NCBI GenBank assembly: GCA_038257845.1
Contig: JBBSQL010000009.1
Coordinates: 24,823-88,822 of the forward strand
Direction: 5' to 3'
DNA: 64,000 bases
From: JAFDXJ01 sp038257845
Lineage (GTDB): Bacteria; Bacteroidota; Bacteroidia; Chitinophagales; Chitinophagaceae
The position numbers and the translations under genes were made by a program. The notes below the pieces were generated by a model. The model ran no database searches and was not told the DNA's origin. It saw only the letters and a program-made list of their open reading frames with translations. This document shows, in pieces, positions 60,108 to 64,000 of this stretch (position 1 is its first letter; each line of letters begins with the position of its first letter).

Positions 60108-60584
60108 ATGCTTATTTATAGAATCGTACATAAATTATTTAGCAAGAAATTGTTGGCTTCCGGAATGGAAGGAAGATGGAATAGCGCCGGGAAAAAAGTC
60201 ATCTATTCAGCAGAATCCATACCGCTTGCTTTTTTGGAAAATATGATCAGGCGGCAGGGTGTGGGATTTAATGATGATTTTAAAATTATGATCCTGGAAA
60301 TTCCCCTCAAGCAAGCTATTACTATTCTTGACGTTTCTTTATTAAAAGATAATTGGCGTGACATGAATAATTATGCCACTTGTCAAACTTTAGGAAATGC
60401 ATGGTTTGATGCCGGTAAAACACTCGTATTAAAAGTGCCGTCTGCAGTTTTGCCGGAAGCGTTCAATTATGTAATGAATGCAACCCATGCTGATTTTAAA
60501 TTAGTGAAAATTGTTGCAGTTACAGATTTAGTTCCGGATAAAAGGATAGAAGATATTTTGAAAAATTATACGAGTAAAAATTAG
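60108..60584 (+). CDS. RES-domain toxin (NAD+ phosphorylase type)
   Basis: 158 residues. RES signature: Arg in MLIYRIVHKLF, GRWNSAGKKVIYSAES with Arg/Ser, and ALAFLEN-type glutamate (LAFLENMIRR). RES toxins break down NAD+ (phosphorolysis or hydrolysis) unless bound by the Xre antitoxin encoded just upstream. All key residues look intact. Confidence 0.92.
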   Translation: MLIYRIVHKLFSKKLLASGMEGRWNSAGKKVIYSAESIPLAFLENMIRRQGVGFNDDFKIMILEIPLKQAITILDVSLLKDNWRDMNNYATCQTLGNAWFDAGKTLVLKVPSAVLPEAFNYVMNATHADFKLVKIVAVTDLVPDKRIEDILKNYTSKN

Positions 60585-60638
60585 TTTATTGAATGTTGAA
60601 AAGTGCTAATTTTTAAACATTAATATTCCAATTAAAAA

Positions 60639-62141
60639 TCAATTAATCATTTTAAATATCCTGTTCCATCTTGGCCCGTCTTTCCAGCTAAACCAGATTA
60701 ACGAAGCGCGGCCAACAATATTTGTTTCAGGTACAAACCCCCAGAAACGGCTGTCCTGGCTGCGATGACGGTTATCACCCATCATCCAGTAATAATTATA
60801 AATGGGTGTATAAGTTGTTGTTTCTTTTCCGTTGATGATGAATTTTCCGTTCTGGATTTCAAAAGTATTATGCTCATAATTTGTAATGAGCCGTTCATAT
60901 TCAGCAATATTTTGTGGTGTCAATTGAATAGCTTGTCCTTTTTTTGGTATTTGTATTGGGCCATAATTATCCCTGCTCCAACTTGCACTCATTTCATTGT
61001 ATGGAAATACCAGCGTTGATTCCTGTTTGTATGCGGCGATCGTACATTTTACTTTCAGTGCATTTTCCACAGTTGTTTTTTCAACCGGTGTCATATTCAT
61101 AATGATACTTGCACTGTCGGGTAACAAATCGCCCAAACCTTCTGTGGCATCAATTCCTAATTGTTCATTCAATGCATCCACAGTAAAAGTTTTTCCATTC
61201 AGCGGGACATTATAATCTATTTGTGAATTAGGTGAAACGTAAGCGGGCTGCCCATTTACAAACAATACACCTTCTTTCACCTGGATCACATCACCGGGCA
61301 TTCCCGTACAACGTTTAATATAATTATCTGTCTTATCCATTGGGTGAACGAGTAGTGGAAAATCTGCTTTTAACTTTTCACGGTCACCATGATATTGCTC
61401 ACGCAAGACATCATAATAAGGCCGCATGGATCCAAAGCCAACTACATTAATAATGGTATCGCCTGCGGGGAAATTAAAAACAACTACATCATTTCTTTTT
61501 ATTTCATCATATCCCGCCAAACGCGAATAGGGGAGTTGTATCCATTTCAAATAAGACGGTGTGGTAGGCATTCCCGGCAACGTATTATGCACGAAAGGAA
61601 AACTGATTGGTGTTTGCGGAATACGTGGCCCGTAAGCCAATTTATTTACAAACAAAAAATCATCCACCATCAAAGTCTTTTCCATACTTTCCGTGGGAAT
61701 GGTATATGCTTCAAAAATAAATGTGCGGATCAATGTTGCTGCAACGATTGCAAAAACCGCGGCATCAATCCATTCGCGTGAGCCAGGTTTTTTATAGCGC
61801 TTAAACATTTCCCGGCCGCCCCATCTTACACTATCAGAGAAGCCGAGATAGGGCAAATAAATAAAAGGCACAAAAACAGTGAGTGTATGATCTATCAAAT
61901 TTACTTTCCCAAAATGCATCACGAAAATGATGGTGATCCAGATGGTTATAAATTGCCCTGCGATGGGAATGAGTTGAAGCCAGAACCAAATTTTTTTGAT
62001 ACCGCATTTTTCAACAATCAGCCAGGTGTTGTAAAATGGAATGAAAGCAGCCCATTCAGGCCTGATGCCCGCTTTTTTAAACATGCCATACAAGCCGATC
62101 ATCCAGCCAATGACAAAAATGAGAAATATGATCCAGCCCAT
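60639..62141 (-). CDS. lepB: Signal peptidase I with an N-terminal membrane extension
   Basis: 500 residues from the ATG at 62141; the earlier in-frame ATG lies upstream of the promoter. Residues 1-115 hold a polytopic membrane part (about four helices) resembling DUF5684 fused to SPase I (FKKAGIRPEWAAFIPFYNTW). After it: catalytic S152 in PTESMEKTL, K276 in DNYIKRCTGMPGD, and GDNRHRSQDSRFWG near the end. Cleaves signal peptides at the periplasmic face. A large insert lies between K276 and the GDNR box. Confidence 0.95.
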   Translation of the reverse strand: MGWIIFLIFVIGWMIGLYGMFKKAGIRPEWAAFIPFYNTWLIVEKCGIKKIWFWLQLIPIAGQFITIWITIIFVMHFGKVNLIDHTLTVFVPFIYLPYLGFSDSVRWGGREMFKRYKKPGSREWIDAAVFAIVAATLIRTFIFEAYTIPTESMEKTLMVDDFLFVNKLAYGPRIPQTPISFPFVHNTLPGMPTTPSYLKWIQLPYSRLAGYDEIKRNDVVVFNFPAGDTIINVVGFGSMRPYYDVLREQYHGDREKLKADFPLLVHPMDKTDNYIKRCTGMPGDVIQVKEGVLFVNGQPAYVSPNSQIDYNVPLNGKTFTVDALNEQLGIDATEGLGDLLPDSASIIMNMTPVEKTTVENALKVKCTIAAYKQESTLVFPYNEMSASWSRDNYGPIQIPKKGQAIQLTPQNIAEYERLITNYEHNTFEIQNGKFIINGKETTTYTPIYNYYWMMGDNRHRSQDSRFWGFVPETNIVGRASLIWFSWKDGPRWNRIFKMIN

Positions 62142-62162
62142 ACAGTTATTTTTAATTGGCAA

Positions 62163-62170
62163 CAAAAATA
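62163..62170 (-). promoter_or_regulatory. -7 box of lepB
   Basis: Minus strand TATTTTTG, exact TAnnTTTG, 21 bases before the ATG at 62141; supports that start. Confidence 0.6.
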
Positions 62171-62326
62171 GGTATTGATTATGGCTGGCAATGGCTTTGC
62201 TCAAAAAGTTTTCTTAAATAGGAAGTACGGAAAATCATAAAACGTTTAACATCATTGCGCAGCACTGGCATAGAATTCGCTCTAATTGATTATTATTGCA
62301 AACCCAAAAATTTGATTTAAATTGAT

Positions 62327-62815
62327 ATGAAACAAATATTCTCATTTTTATTTTTATTGCCTTTTACATTTTCACCTTTACTTAAAAAGACTGTACAGGA
62401 TTTCGACAGGGCCGGTTTTTATGCAGCCATGAAAGCCGGTGAAATGAACCAGTTGAACAATGAAATTGACCTTGTGCAAAAAAGTTCTTTTGCCCAGCAA
62501 AAGGCATTTGAAGGTGCTTTGCTCATGCGTAAAAGTGGCCTGGAAAAAAAAGCTTCAGACAAATTAAAGTTTTTTAAAGAAGGCAGGATTAAATTGGAAA
62601 CAGCAATCTTAAATGAACCGTCAAATGCCGAATACAGGTTTCTCCGCTTGACCATCCAGGAAAATGCACCTAAACAAGTGAAATATAAAGCCAATATTGA
62701 TGATGATAAAAAGATGATCATCAAATCGTATAAAAATTTATTGCCAGCGGTGCAAACTGCTGTTCTTGATTATAGTAAAAATTCTGACATTTTAAAGCCG
62801 GGAGATTTTAATTAA
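62327..62815 (+). CDS. Secreted hypothetical protein at the start of a flexirubin-type locus
   Basis: 162 residues with a signal peptide (MKQIFSFLFLLPFTFSPLL). The mature part is helical, with a TPR-like feel: LMRKSGLEKKASDKLKFF and AILNEPSNAEYRFLRLTI. Seven bases before the DarA-like gene on the same strand, so it is probably co-transcribed. Its role in pigment synthesis or export is unknown. Confidence 0.75.
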   Translation: MKQIFSFLFLLPFTFSPLLKKTVQDFDRAGFYAAMKAGEMNQLNNEIDLVQKSSFAQQKAFEGALLMRKSGLEKKASDKLKFFKEGRIKLETAILNEPSNAEYRFLRLTIQENAPKQVKYKANIDDDKKMIIKSYKNLLPAVQTAVLDYSKNSDILKPGDFN

Positions 62816-62822
62816 AGCATAC

Positions 62823-63722
62823 ATGCAAAAAAAGATCCTCGCCATTTATTACTCTCAATCGGGGCAGTTGGGTGAAATCATTGATTCATTTACTGCTCCT
62901 TTTTTGAAGGCAGGAATGGATATCGAAAAAGTAAAGATTGTTCCTCAAAATGATTACCCATTTCCCTGGACTCCAAAAAGTTTTTTTGGCGTAATGCCGG
63001 ATTGCGTTTTGGGAAATACAATTCCACTCACACCTTTTATTTTCAAAGAAGATAAATACGATTTGATTATCCTCGGCTACCAGGCCTGGTTTTTATCACC
63101 ATCCATTCCAGTTAATTCATTGTTGCACAATAATAATTTTGAAAATATTTTACTGGACACACCGGTTATCACTATCACTGGTGCGCGGAATATGTGGCTG
63201 AATGCTTTTGGTAAAATAAAAAATCGTTTAAATGCAACAGGCGCAAAGCTTTCGGGCAATATTGCTTTGGTAGATACACACGCGAATCCGCTGAGTTTCG
63301 TAACCATTTTTCACTGGATGTTGTCAGGGAGAAAAGACCGTTACCTGGGCATTTTTCCATTGCCCGGAGTTTCTGAAAAGGATATCCAACATTGCGCTAT
63401 ATTTGGGGCTACAGTTTTGAAACGATTGGAAAAAAATGACTGGAAAAATGTTCAGGCAGAATTGGTGGAGCAGGGTGCTGTGAAAATAAATTATCCTTTA
63501 CTGATTATAGAAACAGTGGCAGGAAAATTATTTAAAGCCTGGGCAAATTTTATCAGTAAAAGAAAAAATAAAAGCGGCTGGCTTGTGGTCTTTAAATATT
63601 ATTTGTTGTTTGCTTTTTTTATTGGCGCACCAATTATGCTGACACTGGATTTTATTTTTGTAAAACCATTTTCTACTAAAAAGATCGCAAGAAGAAAAAA
63701 CTTTTTTTTACATTTAGATTAA
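62823..63722 (+). CDS. darA: DarA-like dialkylresorcinol biosynthesis protein
   Basis: 299 residues. Flavodoxin-like start KILAIYYSQSGQLGEIID, then NDYPFPWTPKSFFGVMPDCV and a C-terminal membrane helix. This order matches DarA-like proteins of flexirubin/dialkylresorcinol gene clusters, annotated as condensing or ring-closing enzymes; the exact step is not certain. Followed 9 bp later by the DarB-like ketosynthase. Confidence 0.82.
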   Translation: MQKKILAIYYSQSGQLGEIIDSFTAPFLKAGMDIEKVKIVPQNDYPFPWTPKSFFGVMPDCVLGNTIPLTPFIFKEDKYDLIILGYQAWFLSPSIPVNSLLHNNNFENILLDTPVITITGARNMWLNAFGKIKNRLNATGAKLSGNIALVDTHANPLSFVTIFHWMLSGRKDRYLGIFPLPGVSEKDIQHCAIFGATVLKRLEKNDWKNVQAELVEQGAVKINYPLLIIETVAGKLFKAWANFISKRKNKSGWLVVFKYYLLFAFFIGAPIMLTLDFIFVKPFSTKKIARRKNFFLHLD

Positions 63723-63731
63723 ACGCATAAA

Positions 63732-64000
63732 ATGGCTGAAGTTTATATTAACAAGACATCTCATTTTTTTCCAAACAATCCTGTGCCGAATGAGGACATG
63801 GAATTATACCTTGGGTATATCAATGGGCTTCCATCAAAATCAAAACCGATTGTGTTGCGGAATAATGGCATTATTAACCGGTATTATGCATTGGATAAAA
63901 ACAGGAAATCTACGCATACCAATGCACAAATGACGGCTAGTGCAGTAAAGGCCTTATTTGAAAATGAACCGGAAAAAATAAAAGACATTGAATTGCTTTC
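63732..64000 (+). CDS. darB: DarB-like KAS III family ketosynthase (3' end cut by window edge)
   Basis: First 89 codons only. MAEVYINKTSHFFPNNPVPN and RYYALDKNRKSTHTNAQMTA match the N-terminus of DarB ketosynthases of flexirubin and dialkylresorcinol clusters, which are FabH-like. The active-site cysteine lies beyond the window. Joins two fatty-acid-derived chains to form the resorcinol ring precursor. Confidence 0.8.
   Translation, partial: MAEVYINKTSHFFPNNPVPNEDMELYLGYINGLPSKSKPIVLRNNGIINRYYALDKNRKSTHTNAQMTASAVKALFENEPEKIKDIELL

Noticed and set aside
1..64000. tRNA, rRNA, IS elements or prophage genes
   Set aside because: Read through on both strands; none recognised, although a tRNA search tool was not available.

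Overview
The window reads as a piece of chromosome from a Bacteroidota bacterium, most like the Chitinophagaceae/Sphingobacteriia side of the phylum. This rests on AT-rich intergenic DNA, promoters of the TTTG-N19/20-TAnnTTTG type, a SUF Fe-S operon ending in DUF59 and Rrf2 genes, a two-component propeller histidine kinase, a TonB-dependent receptor with a carboxypeptidase-like N-terminus, DUF6799 and DUF4386 proteins, and the first genes of a flexirubin-type dialkylresorcinol locus. No rRNA, tRNA, CRISPR array, transposase or phage gene was seen.

Layout. 0-4.5 kb: suf operon (sufC partial, sufD, sufS, sufE, sufT-like, Rrf2 regulator). 4.6-10.4 kb: a small antitoxin-like gene, a 48-codon ORF, a secreted protein, a secreted sialidase, and a propeller sensor kinase with its LuxR-type response regulator. 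10.5-30.4 kb: a long run of minus-strand genes. It holds accessory functions (NAD-binding protein, HepT/MntA toxin-antitoxin, ECF sigma factor with an anti-sigma/beta-barrel partner, several lipoproteins or hypotheticals, beta-lactamase-fold hydrolase, RibD-like reductase, VOC/SRPBCC/ArsR group, GNAT, NmrA-like protein, DUF4386, membrane-anchored Mrr-like nuclease). It then has a compact FASII-like cluster (phosphopantetheinyl transferase, ACP, ketosynthase, dehydratase, FabI/FabL-type reductase) and a thiolase. 30.7-37 kb: PruA, DUF6799 lipoprotein, Bax-inhibitor-1 protein, polysaccharide deacetylase, and KorA without KorB, followed by a gene-free stretch with DnaA-box-like motifs. 37.4-42 kb: TetR-TolC-EmrA-EmrB efflux operon. 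42-50 kb: S9 peptidase, serine hydrolase, BON/SH3 proteins, ABC-F ATPase, DUF3347-like protein. 50-59.6 kb: TonB receptor, then a second TetR-controlled efflux operon (TolC, HlyD, two ABC ATPases, two permeases). 59.7-60.6 kb: Xre/RES toxin-antitoxin. 60.6-64 kb: an unusual N-terminally extended signal peptidase I and the start of a DarA/DarB locus running off the window.

The most unexpected signal is a family of intergenic repeats (copies near 10.4, 11.5, 15.0, 16.0, 16.75 and 22.95 kb), all in one orientation. Five copies carry the same promoter (ATTG, exactly 19 nt, then TAnnTT(A/T)G) aimed at the minus-strand accessory gene that follows. The three best copies also carry a hairpin with a 4-nt loop. 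Other points of interest are near-identical operator elements placed over the start codons of both tetR and its outer-membrane-factor gene (52.8 and 53.45 kb), palindromic operators overlapping both promoter boxes of the other tetR (37.3 kb), the FASII-like mini-cluster, two small uncatalogued ORFs, and the orphan korA.
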